64,000 nt of DNA from the NCBI GenBank assembly GCA_900642245.1, contig CAAAJI010000029.1, positions 56,339-120,338 on the forward strand, read 5' to 3'. Numbering within the stretch: position 1 is the first letter of the stretch; each line of letters opens with the position of its first letter. Positions 21,901 to 33,499 of this stretch are shown here, in pieces. A program made the translations under genes and the position numbers. A model generated the notes under the pieces. The model saw only the letters and a list, made by a program, of their open reading frames with translations. It was not told where the DNA came from and ran no database searches. This DNA comes from Fragilaria radians. Lineage: Eukaryota > Bacillariophyta > Fragilariophyceae > Fragilariales > Fragilariaceae.

Positions 21901-22968
21901 CCACTTGTTGATTTAGACGGTGATGACGAAGGTGAAACTGAGGATGGGGAAGACGACGACGATGATGATGATGAAGAAGATAGTAGTTGGGACGATGAGC
22001 CTGACAGCAAGAACGTCATTGGAAATGTTCGTAGTGTCACTGCAAACCTCCTGGGTATGCCTACTGAACAGCAAGGTACACTTGCCATTTTTAATTCTCA
22101 ATACACACCTGCCACAGCAATAAGTACACCCTATGCCTCCAGTCTCGAAGGCTTGGTTATGAATCCAGTAGTTGTTGAACGCAGCGAAAAAAGAGATCCC
22201 GATATCGAAAGAGACTCTAGTAATTGGATTCATTTGCTTCGTCCTGAACTTGCTGGCGGTTTATCTGTTCAGGGAAGATACGTACGCAGTCCTACCCGAG
22301 AAAAAGAAGCCAGATTGATTGGCGTCGATTCGAGCAATTCTTCTGTTATTTTACTGCAATTGCAGTTCCAAAACGTACGGAATGACACGGGTGTATTGAG
22401 ACGAATTAGGCTGTTAAGCCGAAATGGACCTTCAGGTTGTGTCGGAGCAAAGAGAATCGCACTTCCCCCAGAAATTACGGAATTACCAAAAAATACTAGG
22501 TGTTTGAGGATTATCGCAATAGAATTCGCCTCTCTTTCTGATAGAGAGGGAGCACTTCTTGCTAGGTTCGAAGTCAAATCTGATCGCGGAAACTATCAAA
22601 TTGAGATTCGACCACCTCTGGCTGAATTGGTCACACCATTGCCAATTTCCATCGCTAATTTTGATGACAATATGAATCGCCTCCAAGGATTTCAGAGACT
22701 TACGTGGAACTTTAAAGTTGAAGTTGATAGTATTTCTGGTCTCGAACAGGCTGTGCTTAAACAGATATCGCTCCGTCCCATGGACGAGATTGGAGTTTGG
22801 ACGCAGCAACATCGTTTGCGACTCGCTGCAAAGCTTCCAGCTAGTACGGACAAACTGTTTATTCATGTCCAGTGCAATACATCTGGTGCTGGGACTATGA
22901 CTGTATGTTGTGATAATGCAATCGTTACGAATAGTATCATGGATATGCTGAAGAAAGCATTTAAATAG
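18943..22968 (+). CDS. AP3B: AP-3 complex subunit beta; one intron
   Basis: Two exons (18943-21589 and 21653-22968) joined by a 63-bp phase-1 GTAAGT...TTCAG intron give 1320 residues. AP-3 is the adaptor that sorts cargo from endosome or Golgi to vacuole-type organelles. The adaptin N-terminal solenoid is clear: VRKMVYMFLVQYADHD, LSLLSINSFQRGLADP, RALALRVLTSIRVPDIV and MSPYVRKCAANALAKI are AP-3 beta signatures. A Ser/acidic insert (YSDEEDESTEEEVYQ) interrupts the solenoid near residue 340. The hinge after the intron is extremely acidic (runs of Asp/Glu/Ser around 890-1025), as in AP-3 beta, where it is phosphorylated. The ear follows (LLQLQFQNVRNDTGVLRRI to the C-terminus). Length is slightly above the animal form (about 1090). 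Confidence 0.92.
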
Positions 22969-23221
22969 TCACTATTTCGCTCAATTGAAAATTTTATTGA
23001 TGACACCACAGATTTCGATTTAACTAGTAGAGCGATGGAATATTCTATGATTGTTAAATGTACTCGATGAGTACGAACAAAACAGCCTAGAAAAGTACGA
23101 TGTAACTCAAAAAGATAAAACTTTCCAAGAATCAAAAATATAATCTTGAAACCTTAGTTCAATATCAAATACAATTTCTTGACAACGCGATATGCTGTAG
23201 GATGATCCTTTCCACTTCTGG

Positions 23222-26200
23222 TTATACATTCCAAATCCTCCCTCCGTCGCTATTGTTGACCCGTGATTTTCTTAGAGATCTTCTTCGTGAAGCAAAAAAA
23301 TGCCTTGAATCGTTTTTATGCTTGATTGGAATCTTCTTGCTATCATCCCACTTGGGAAATCCTGAAATTGAAGTAGTTTTCAAATATTTTCCTTCCGGAT
23401 TAGTAGTATACGTCTCCGTTCCACCACCCTCGTCGATTGCTTTAGATTTTTCTTGAGTTGACGGAACGAAATGTTTTCTACGTGGATCGTTAGAATTTTT
23501 GTCTTGAACGGGACATGCATTTTTACTCATGTCTGTTTCTTTGCTGCTGCTACTTGTTGAGGTATGACAAGCACCCTCGTCGATTACCTTAGATTTTTCT
23601 TGAGTTGACGGAACGGAATGTTTTCTACGTGGATCGTTGGAATTCTTATCTTGAACGGGATATACATTTTTACTCATGTCTGTATCTTTGCTGCTGTTAC
23701 TTGTTGAGGCATGAAAAGTTGGAGTCGAGAGAGAGAACAAAATATGGGAAGGAATCAATGACTTGAAGGGACTGGGTATAGGTAGTTTTGCAGTAATTGA
23801 ATCGCTGTAACTTTCCACAGAATCATTTTCAATCTGAAACAAACATCATATGTATCATGGCAACTCAATTTAGCAATCTAGAAATCTTTGAACTTAGAAG
23901 CTTTTACTAGAAGAAGTCAATTGATACTTACATCACAATTTTTGGTGTTAGAAGCTGCACTTCTTCTTTTTCCTTTATTGCTTAACTTTCCAACAGAGCT
24001 TATTCCTATCATTGGTGTGACAACGTAATCTGCAGAAGTTGAGTGTGATTTACCTTCATCCAGAGGCTGAGATAAATCCTTTGCTCCTTGAGCTTTGCGA
24101 CCTCTCAGTTTTCGAGTAAAGTTTAGGGTATCACTTGCTATATTCAATACGTTCACCATATTTTCAACATCATTCTTATCAACAGTTTCTGGCGTATTGG
24201 ATCGTAGCATTCTTCTTTTAGATAATGTATGATTGTCTCCTTTACTGATTTCAACTTTAGTCTTTGGTTTTTCCAAACAGGGAACACTTGCAGTAGATAC
24301 TGTGTCTGCACTTCTTGATCCTTGTGCGATGGATCTAGTCATGGTGATCTTCGCAGCAGGTAATGGTTCATCTTCTTCATGATAACATCCATTTTTCCCG
24401 TTCGTGATTTTTCTATCAAGAATTGTTTCGAAATGACAGAGATCTTTTGATCTTAAATTCACTTCAGACACAGAGTTCACTTTTTTCAATACAGACGAGG
24501 GATTTTCCTGAGAGTGAGATTTTAGATTTTTCGTGGTTTCTTCTGCTTTGTTCGAATCAACCGTGCTTTCTAAAGCTGTACGCTCGTTTAGGCTTTTGTA
24601 TAACAAATGCTGTGCATTTAGACTGTCTTGCTTTGGACAATCGTTACTGTTTGATTCTTTCTCATTAATGGAGTCATTTAAAATTACGGTTGAATTTGTA
24701 ATTGAATCTACAGCACGTGATTCCTTATTGGTAGGTCCGCTTTCTGATTGGGAATTATGGACTAAGGTACTCGATTTACCGTCTCGCTTGTTTGATCTGA
24801 TTCTCATCACATACACAGGCTTTGTATTTCGCGTAGACCTTTTTCTGTGTTCGACTTTATCCAGAGCATCATTTGATTGATTAATTAACTGTGAGTCTTG
24901 GGTGAAGGAATCCGGTGGATTGGTGGTATCTGGTTGATTGGAATCTGGAGACTCATTAACTGAATCAACAGACTGAAGCTTTACTGAATTTTGAACTCGA
25001 ATAGATTGATTAGGACATTTAGGTTTGTGACCTTTTTGTCGTCCAAGTTTCAACTGTTCAGCATCATATTCCAGATGGCATTCGTTTTGCATGAGATTAG
25101 GCACTTGGAGAGCTTGAATGATGACTTCATGGTTATCGGAAACATTCATGTGCTTGGGTTCCGAGCGTAGGGATGATAGTGACTTATCACGTGGTTTCTC
25201 TTCAATACCATGTTTCATAGGTCTTTCTCCTATTTTTCGTTCGTGTTCTTGCATCTTTTTTGGGGTACGTATGGTAACCAAAGCTTGGGAGCCTACTGAA
25301 ACAGTTGACTGAGCATTTCGTTTTTGCGGACCTTGATCAGTAGACTGACTCATTTTACTCATCTCTTCAAAACTATTTGTCCCCGCAATGCTGTGCGTTT
25401 CATCATGGTGTGCCACAGCAGGTTTTTTACCACCTATGTTTTTCGCGGTTTCTACAAAATGCAGGCTGCAAGTTACACCATATTGTGATTTGTCCATAGC
25501 TTGGTTCTGAAATGAATCTTCGTTGGTTTGCATGTTACTTTTCTCTTTTCCAAAGCTGGAATTTGTTACAGAGATAATTTTCGTTTCATTCATGCGCTTG
25601 AAGGGCAACGGTATATCTGAGGATCTGATTGGTGAGCATTTCGCCATGTCTAGGGTAAACACTTTGCCGTCTGATTTTCTCTCACCGAATTCACAACGAA
25701 GATTAGTTCTTTTGGGAAAACTTGGAGAAGATGTTTCGCAGTAATCGCTCTCGCATTGAAGATTGTAGAAATTTTTCGTGACGCTTTCTTCCATTCTATT
25801 CGGCGAAGCGATGAGCATTTCCTGACTTGCAAAAACGGGTCCTGGAGGATCGAGTTGGTTTGAAATGGATGAGAAGAAACGTTTCTTATTAGACAGATTT
25901 TCTGTAATATGATCTCGAGAGGAAGTCACGGATTTCTTTGAGTCTATCATATCCACTGCTAGAATGGAAGTATTTTTGTTCAAGTCTTCCGCTTGATGTC
26001 GATGGTAAGGTAGTGTAGGTATAGCTCCTGTTAGAAGTGATTGGGACGGTGCTGTTTTCTTTTTATGACTAATTTGTACCCTTAGTTTGGGCGAGATAGG
26101 GCGATTATGCGAAATTGGATATTGCGTTGAATCACCTTCTCCTTCATTTTCTGGTTTGTTTGAAGCTTCCCATGTAAGAAATGAATGTGCATCAGCTTCG

Positions 26201-26761
26201 TTAAAGATCGGTGATACATCGCGGCTTTTTTCCCCCCGATTGTTCACCAGGTCTATGTTCGTTGCATCAAAATCGATAAGGTTATAAAGTGGGAGTTTTC
26301 CGTCGCATTGCGATAACGTTTGTAAATTCGTTTTCGGAGGAGAAACATTATGATCTGAGCATGAAAAATTTCCATTCGAATCACTGGTTTCCATTAGTAG
26401 TTTTAAGCTTCTTACATGCTCCTGCGTCGCTTCCAGCTGATTTGTCGATATTTGGGACTTTCCCAATTGCGCTTCCAATTGGAGGATGCGTTCATTTTGC
26501 CATTCTACGGCTCGAGATTTCAGTTCAAGCTCTCGCTGAAGCTGAGATTTCTCTTTCATTAGTTTATCAAGAAGTTTGGTAAAACTGCTTTTCAATTCCA
26601 CTATATCTTGCTGCAACGCTACAAGCACATTTGAAGAGCTTCAAAATAAACTTTAGTGCTCAACACCTGCGATTACGGATACATGGCATTTCCAATACAC
26701 ATGTAGCTTACCTGGAGTCATCAAGGGTTGCTCTATCGCGATTGTTTATCATCGTTACCAT
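23222..26761 (-). CDS. Large unassigned coiled-coil protein, probably nuclear; three exons
   Basis: Exons read 26761-26712, 26638-23932 and 23833-23222, joined by a 73-bp phase-2 intron (GTAAGC...GAAG) and a 98-bp phase-0 intron (GTAAGT...TTTCAG). The product is 1122 residues starting MVTMINNRDRATLDD. The middle ORF alone has no ATG at its left end, which is why the small first exon is proposed. Residues about 20-85 form a coiled coil (KLMKEKSQLQRELELKSR ... LEAQLGKSQ). The rest is low-complexity and Ser/Asn/Lys-rich with many basic clusters (KRRMLRSNTP, RKLRGRKAQG, KGKRRSAAS, RRRSLRKSR), typical of a disordered nuclear or chromosome-associated protein. The last exon has a 49-residue tandem duplication. 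An N-terminal coiled coil plus basic tail recalls shugoshin-type proteins, but no diagnostic motif was found. Confidence 0.65.
23430..23723 (-). repeat. 147-bp in-frame tandem duplication (49 residues, two copies)
   Basis: Two copies of a block running from STSNSSKDTD / STSSSSKETD through SKNVYPVQDKNSNDPRRKH to VIDEG / AIDEG lie head to tail within the last exon of the coiled-coil gene. They share most nucleotides, including the PVQDKNSNDPRRKH core, so the duplication is recent. Boundaries are approximate. Confidence 0.85.
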
Positions 26762-29585
26762 TTTCTTTGGTGAATCTAGATGTTGAAACCTTACCTGGAT
26801 TCACCCGTCGAGGCAACCCTTTAATTCTCAACCCATGAAACGCGTTAATTATTTATCCTTAAGTAGTTCAACTCAGTACCAAACTTGACAACAGTAAAAA
26901 AACCCTCAATGTCATGACGATACCTTTGTTTCGGTAACGGAGCCTTCAATGCCATCCAATTCGTTATCATCATCCTTGATAGATCTGAACTAAACGGTGG
27001 AGAACATAACATTAAGTGCTTATCACTCCACTCCAGTTTCACAATAGCAGTAGAAACCTTAAATTTGAACATGGGAACGTTTCTCTAACAGCATGATCCA
27101 TGGAATATCTTTCCATGCCAAAACGACTATAACCTCATTGGACATAAACACTTGGGATTTAGAACCTCAAACAACTTTTTCAAGACTCAAGCATTAAATG
27201 CTAAATAGCATTTACAAAGATTTTGTATTTCTCTCAATCACTCCTCTTCCTTAGTCCAAAGTTTTATGCTGCTGATTTTGTTGTTCTCCTTTTAAAAATG
27301 ACAAATTTAAAACACACTTAGGCCATATACGTTAAAGACTCGAAACAAGATCACATTTTTATTGGCTTGATAACGTGTATCTATTCACAGAAGAAAGCGT
27401 AAGTCTCATTAGGAGCTTCCAAGCTCCTTCCAATAATTCATTGATTGCAAAACTGTTAATGTTCGCATTTTCACTTTGAAATTTCAGAAGTATGAAATTT
27501 AATTAACTAACTTTTTCTTGCTCTGTTACTATTTGTTTTGCATGCAACCGAAGAAATATACAGGGACTTTCTCAACCGTTGACATGCTTGCCTCAGCATC
27601 AGCTAATGCTGATATTCTTGAATCCATATTTTCAGACAAATAAAATACAGTTCTTGATTAATTGTATTCATTGCCGATAAAAATCTGTCAATAGGGATAC
27701 TTCATAATGGGATAATTATTCGAATATGCTACCCAATTATCTAGTTGATACCATACTCTCCATATGAATTAGTTATCACCCATAGCCTCGATTCCTATAA
27801 TAACGTCTTGAACCAAGAAATGTATCCATGTAGATTAGGAAAAGAATCAGCTTGCTATTTTTAATCAATAAACATAGTTTTACCTCCTTACACCAGAAGG
27901 TAATCAGATACTTGAGAGTAGTACCATCGGTATCTAATCCTCAAAGATATAAATCAACACCTAAGAATAAGACTGTTTTGACTGTTTCTTGCAAATCAAG
28001 GCCTCTAGATCCTTCAGAGACGATGATGAATTTTTTAATTTTGAATTTTAAGTATTAAGCTAAAAAGTTATTCTTCACGTATATCTCCGAAGCACCTTAC
28101 AAGATTCTTAGTCTCAGATGAAGAATCAGGAGACACCCACAATGAACCTGTCAAATATGATTTACGCATACAATTAGCTTTTCCTTGCAGACTTTTTTTA
28201 ATCGAATCCAATTTATTCATATCTAAGAATTTTGAAGCGTTTCCAATTTAGAAGTTTTTGATTCCCTTTGAGAGCCTTAGAAAGTAATGATTGCTTAGAG
28301 GTTCAGACCATTTCATCATCATGATTTTTCATCAACCTTGATGATCTCAAAGCCTTGCGCTTTGAATAATTTGCCCTCTAATGTCTTTTCCATTGGACGT
28401 GAAGCTCATCTTTGCTAGAATTGGTTTCATTAATTTACATTACCAAGGAATTCTAACTACTTATAATGAAAAGTTGAAGTTGATGTCTGCATAGGTCAAA
28501 GGATGTGAAATGAAGAAGAAGTTGTTGATGACCTATCTGCTCTAAGCTGCTCTAAAAGTTTGTACAAATTGTAAATTATGATCTAATATAGTGACTTTTC
28601 CATTAGATCTCTTGTGCTTAAGTCGTCAATGTGTTCCATTGACCAAGTAGTCTCTTTAGCTTATGTGTTAGATTCAACACATACCCTCTAAGCTTTGTGA
28701 TCTTAGATTCACGACTTAGATTCATCAATCGTGAACCTTGGTAGATTCCTGTTTGTTACTTAGGAATCTGTAATGGTTCTTCCTACCGTATTGATATGAT
28801 GGTTCTGAAAAGATGTTAAATGATCTTCATTTATAAGCATTATTAAGCATTTCCAAATTCGTATAAGACTGTGTCTTATTAAATTTGATGAAACTGTAGA
28901 GATAATGTTTAACTATGCAGCTTATCATAGATTTAGATGAGTAAACATAAGAATGTTTATTCTAGTATTATTTACTATGTACAAACAATAAGTTGGATAA
29001 CTCCAGTATCGGTACACCCACACACATCTTAGTCTTAGTAACATATTGTAGCCTTGCTAGACTGGATTGCTTACAATCTATTGTGTTAGGTGTTATCTTG
29101 ACAAACTTAACTCAAATGTGAGTCACTATCATTCTGAAGAAGGAAGAGAAATGGATTCCAATTGTTTTTTTATTCTGATGCATCAATCCATCCTAAGTGA
29201 CACACATTTTCATTCCTAGACCTTCAGTAAAATCACAGATCGTTGAAAAATGTGACACATTGGTAAACGCTCCTCAAATAAGTCTGTGTATTTTTTATCC
29301 ACTTGTTTCGAGATTTTTTACACTTTAGATAAGATTAAATCAAGAGAACCCGGAAGAAAGAAAAGATAGTATCCTCATGTTTTCAAAGACGGGTAGTAAC
29401 TCCATAGATGGGTGACGACCACAACAAAATCTTGGTACAAACCTACGTGATGTCAATCGATAGGATAATCCTGTCAACTGTCTTCATTACTTGTTCAATA
29501 GCTGACGTTTCAATTCCTCTAGCTTTGCCTCATATCACGGACACGCAAAAGCATTGATTTCAAAATAAATAGTACGAACCTGAAA
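26762..29585. other. Long intergenic stretch, about 2.8 kb
   Basis: AT-rich with only short, weak ORFs. Around 28660-29110 the text is dense in short self-similar words (GTTAGATTCAACAC, TTAGATTCA, TAGATTC), as seen in old LTR debris, but no second LTR or TG...CA pair could be fixed. No RNA gene recognised. Confidence 0.4.
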
Positions 29586-30719
29586 ATGAATTTAAACACT
29601 GTCTTTGTCTCTCTTTTCAGTATAACTGTGGCTGCAGCTTTTGTTGCTTCCCCTATGAAAGTATGTAGACATTCAACAACTAAAGTGTTTGGTTATAGGC
29701 AATCATATCAATATTCCCTCGAAAAGCTCATGGAGACTGGTCGCTTGGAAATAAACGGAAAAGAAGTGTCTCTTGATGAGGTATCGGAGCAGATGATAAA
29801 TGACTTGCAGATGGCTAGAGATGAAGGTGCTGATGCAGAAAGCCGTAGGGATGTTTTGGCGAAGGAGTTGCAGTCGAAAGTAGCGGAGCAAGATTCTATA
29901 TCCATGGCATTAGATAGTGAGACTTCGTAAGTTATCTATTGCAGTATTTCTCCTTTACCTTTGGGCATTGAATCGCTAACGGACAACAACTTTTTTTCCT
30001 TTTTCGACATCAGTGATCCTGGAGTTTTAGCCCAAGAGTCCTCTTCCACCGCAATGGACAATTTCAAGCAGCGAGAAAAAATGCTTCAAAAAGAGATGGA
30101 AGTATTGCGTCAAAAATTAGAGCATGAGGAGGAACAAATTCGCCAAGCTCGTGATATGTCGAATACTATCCTTCAAGCTCGAATTGACATCGATAAAGAG
30201 CTTGGTTTATTGAAGAAGCAGTATCAAGAAGAACGAAAACAATGGGAAAAAGCTCTTTCTGCTGAACAAGAGGCGCGAAGGATCGAAGTTGTAAATGCCC
30301 AGAGAGAACTTGACACTCTTCAGCTTGAAATAGACGATCTCATGAAGAAGTCAGAAATTGCGGCATTAACTGCTGCCCAAGCTGAAGTGCTGGCTGGAAA
30401 GCTTCAAGACGCGGAGCAGATGGCTAGCACCTTGAAACAGTCACGTGAGGCATTAGATGCAGAACTCACTGCCATGAAACAGTCACGTGAGGCATTAGAT
30501 GCAGAACTTACGGTCATGAAACAAAAGTATGAGGCTGACATGAAAGCATGGGAAAAGAACATGGAATTAGAGCAATCGGCTCGTGAGGAAGAAGCGTCGA
30601 AATCCAAAGACGAATTGGAATCGTTGAAGAGTGAACTATCCAAGTTGAAGGAGGAGCGTGGTGATTTTGGATCTCTCATCAATCTCTCTTTCAAAGCGTT
30701 ATTTGGGATTGAGGAGTAG
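29586..30719 (+). CDS. Predicted plastid coiled-coil protein, FGYRQS family, paralogue A; one intron
   Basis: Exons 29586-29926 and 30014-30719 joined by an 87-bp phase-2 GTAAGT...ATCAG intron encode 348 residues. The N-terminus is a signal peptide (LNTVFVSLFSITVAAA) followed by FVASP, an ASAF-like motif with Phe at +1, and a basic Ser/Thr stretch, so stroma targeting is likely. The mature protein begins with a conserved block (FGYRQSYQYSLEKL, then TGRLEINGKEVS). The rest is a long coiled coil (about 115-325; QREKMLQKEMEVLRQKLEHE, KELGLLKKQY) and a short hydrophobic C-terminus (LINLSFKALFGIEE). It contains a 14-residue internal duplication. The protein at 52776 shares the same N-terminal block, coiled-coil core and C-terminus. 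Function unknown; the architecture suggests a structural or scaffold role. Confidence 0.8.
30433..30516 (+). repeat. 42-bp tandem duplication in paralogue A
   Basis: Two adjacent 42-bp copies, differing at three positions, encode KQSREALDAELTAM and KQSREALDAELTVM inside the coiled coil. The insert is 14 residues, two heptads, so it preserves coiled-coil register. Confidence 0.9.
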
Positions 30720-32251
30720 CTTCTTGACTTAAGTTTACGTTTAACGACAAAGTGCATGATTTGTAATTCACCAACGTTATGCCTCCAACGACAAAAATGT
30801 GAGGCTCTTTGGCACAATTTACTATCTGAAATATTCAATTTAGTGACTATAGGCAAAACACATTAGGATATCATGCATTTTTCATTAGTTATTTAGACCA
30901 GCAACGTAGAGGAAATCAATCTAATGTAGAATGTCAGGTCATCTGTCATTGTGATGATTCAAATGTGAAGTTATCCGGACCATGCCTTTGTAGCTGTTTT
31001 GGAGCCAAATAAGTCATAATCGACCTCTTTAAGATGATGGTTTGAAAACTTAGAAAGATCAACTAAAACAATATCGTTCCTTCTGAGTTTGTGAATCATC
31101 ACCAAACTTAATAGCATGGCTTAGTTAAAGTGAAACGTCTTGATTAAAAAATGACTGACAAAGAATGGCTGAATTTCTGGTTTTTGATTTTTAATAGCTA
31201 TTAATCATCTGCGGCTGATAAAGTAGTGTGTATGGTCGTCTAAATCTTGAGGGTATTAAAGATCTGTATGTATTTGGTATACTAAACCTAGGATAGCATA
31301 ATAGTGCTTATTGCTCATCTGCACTTTTAACTATTTAAATCCCGCTGACATGAAGGTTAGGAAAAGATGTGACCTAGATGTTCAAACTCAAGCAAAGACA
31401 GTAATCACAAGTCAGAACGCTTGAAGCAGATACGAATTGAAATGCCAGCGAAATAAACCTTGAAATTGACATGGATGCTTTTAAACACAGGGAATCGTTA
31501 GAGAGTAATAGTTTCATTTAGAATTGCCAATGCATTGCCATCATAGCAGTGAAATAATTGACAATGCTATATTTTGCCATCATGGCTGTGAAGTAACTGC
31601 AAGGCGTTTTGAATATAACAGGTGATGATACACAAGTTTGAATCATGATTCAAAGTAGCGCGAACACATTATGATACGCTGAGAGTGCATGCTGGAAATC
31701 ATGAACAAATGCTTGTTCTCTCACTTTGCATTAGAAAGTGGAGTATAAGAAACCCGTATAATTGGCATCATATCAATCGCTCTTAATTATGTCAAAAAAT
31801 TAGTTGCTTTGACTAAGGAAGAATTTAGTTTTTATCTGTTTCTAGAGTTAAATGTACTAGCAGATATTCTTCACTACATAATTTAAATTAAAAGTTACTT
31901 TCTTTCATGTCTAAGTATTGTCTCATATACAACCGTAATTGGCGAGTCGACTGCCAAACAAACCATATGAATGCTAGGAGAAAAAAATGCAAAGGAATTC
32001 TTTATTGAGATAAGAAATGACTGGTTTAATGGTATGTTGTCCCGGGTAAAAACATAATTTAGCAAGGACTTTAGGAAAGTGTCAACATTACTCAGCAATA
32101 AAAAAATGTATATTCTACCGTTCATGGAACCTCATTGATAAAATATTTCAACTTTACTGAAAGCTTACGAAAGAGATTTCATCACATATGAGCTTTGTAA
32201 GGGAATATCTATGTTGAAGAGAAGATTTTGGAGCAGGAAAATTAATGCTCG
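30720..32251. other. Intergenic stretch, about 1.5 kb, with a short imperfect repeat
   Basis: No convincing ORF. Two imperfect copies of a 26-base word beginning TTGCCATCAT lie 39 bp apart at 31535 and 31574. Nothing else was recognised. Confidence 0.4.
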
Positions 32252-33001
32252 TTAAGCCAAGATGCATATCGATGGACTCCACACGATACCAAGACACGGA
32301 AGCTCAAATAAATGCATTAATGTTGCAGAGAGAAGTATTCTCAGAGACAATATTGTCAAGAAAAGGATAATATCTCCTCCAATCACTTGAATTGCTGTCA
32401 ATTCATACATAATCTCCATAAACCTACCCAGCAATTTTACTGTCAAAGAGTTTTCCCAAACAAGAAGGAATAAGATAACAGCTGAAAAAATGAAGGGAAG
32501 GAGTATCGCCATTCCGACTTGAAGAATTGAAGGTTTAGGCCTAGAAGATTTAATATCATTAAAGCTCCAATAGGCTATCACGATCTGTGAACATAAAATC
32601 GAAAAATGGTAAATCATAAGAGTGGAAAATTCGATATCCCGTGATACTACCTGTGCCTCTATCCATGATGTTTGAGAGTAGATTGACGATTGTAAAAGGC
32701 ACACAATAATTAGGCACTGAATCATATTGGCTATTTCCCATTTTGTGTTCCACAAAACATGGCGGAAGGCACGTATTCTCACAAGCGCACAGTCCAGCAC
32801 TACAAGTGCATAATCTCGCTCAACGTAAGGATCCACAGTCATGCCGCATGAAACACATAAGGTTAGCTTAAAAGCATTTCTGGGGTATTCTTTAAACAGA
32901 GATGTGGCTAAGGTGCCACACTCGATGCATCTGTATTCCAATACTTGCTCTTCGTTACTCATTTGTCCAACAACGATACTTGCGTCTAGTACAGTGTACA
33001 T
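32252..33001 (-). CDS. ARV1: ARV1-like lipid/sterol homeostasis protein
   Basis: 249 residues as one frame. The N-terminal ARV1 homology domain has a zinc-binding Cys motif (YRCIECGTLATSLFKEY, then LTLCVSCGMTVDPYVERD) followed by VVLDCALVRIRAFRHVLWN, which is diagnostic. Four to five hydrophobic helices follow, as expected for this ER membrane protein of sterol and sphingolipid transport and GPI-anchor synthesis. The start is either Met1 or the Met at codon 14 (MSNEEQVLEY). An in-frame 66-bp GT...TTCACAG segment (32650-32585) has intron character (T-rich, size like other introns here). Removing it deletes 22 residues (VVSRDIEFS...) without changing frame, so the true protein may be 227 aa. 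Confidence 0.88.
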   Translation of the reverse strand: MYTVLDASIVVGQMSNEEQVLEYRCIECGTLATSLFKEYPRNAFKLTLCVSCGMTVDPYVERDYALVVLDCALVRIRAFRHVLWNTKWEIANMIQCLIIVCLLQSSIYSQTSWIEAQVVSRDIEFSTLMIYHFSILCSQIVIAYWSFNDIKSSRPKPSILQVGMAILLPFIFSAVILFLLVWENSLTVKLLGRFMEIMYELTAIQVIGGDIILFLTILSLRILLSATLMHLFELPCLGIVWSPSICILA

Positions 33002-33499
33002 ATTACTAGCTCAAGAGTTTCACTTAAAAAATCGATTTGATGTGAAGCGTCGACGATCATTTGATTTCAGATAGGTTACTACACATAGTTCCTAGATTTA
33101 GTAGATAACTTTGGCTATCGGAAAGTCTGAAGACAAATCCAGCGTTTATGAAAAAAAACCAAATTTTCATTCAGAGATCAATATATTGAAATCTTTAAAT
33201 GTTTTGACGCTCATGATTTTTGTCAAAAGTAGGGATCTTTTGAATCAGACCAAATTCCAGGGATTAATAACTTATTAAGTTTTCCTTTGAATACTTAGTT
33301 GTAGTTCAGACTACAATTACTGGGTGATTTGAGAGAACAACACCTTGTATTTATTGTAGAATTGAAAATAAATGACATAAAGTAGCCATCCCTTTGGCTC
33401 TATTCTAAACTGCAACACAAGTTAGATATCACACTATCCAATTTTTAGAGTTAGGGGCTATAGGTGGAAGATTTTTAAAGCTGGTAAAATTCAAGCGTA

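Noticed and set aside
23222..26761. Assignment as shugoshin
   Set aside because: N-terminal coiled coil and basic tail fit, but no SGO motif was recognised.
26845..27072. 75-codon minus-strand frame
   Set aside because: No recognisable domain and no support from composition or splice sites; likely chance.
28660..29110. Possible solo LTR (GTTAGATTCAACAC...)
   Set aside because: LTR-like words, but no defined TG...CA ends, duplication or partner copy could be fixed by eye.
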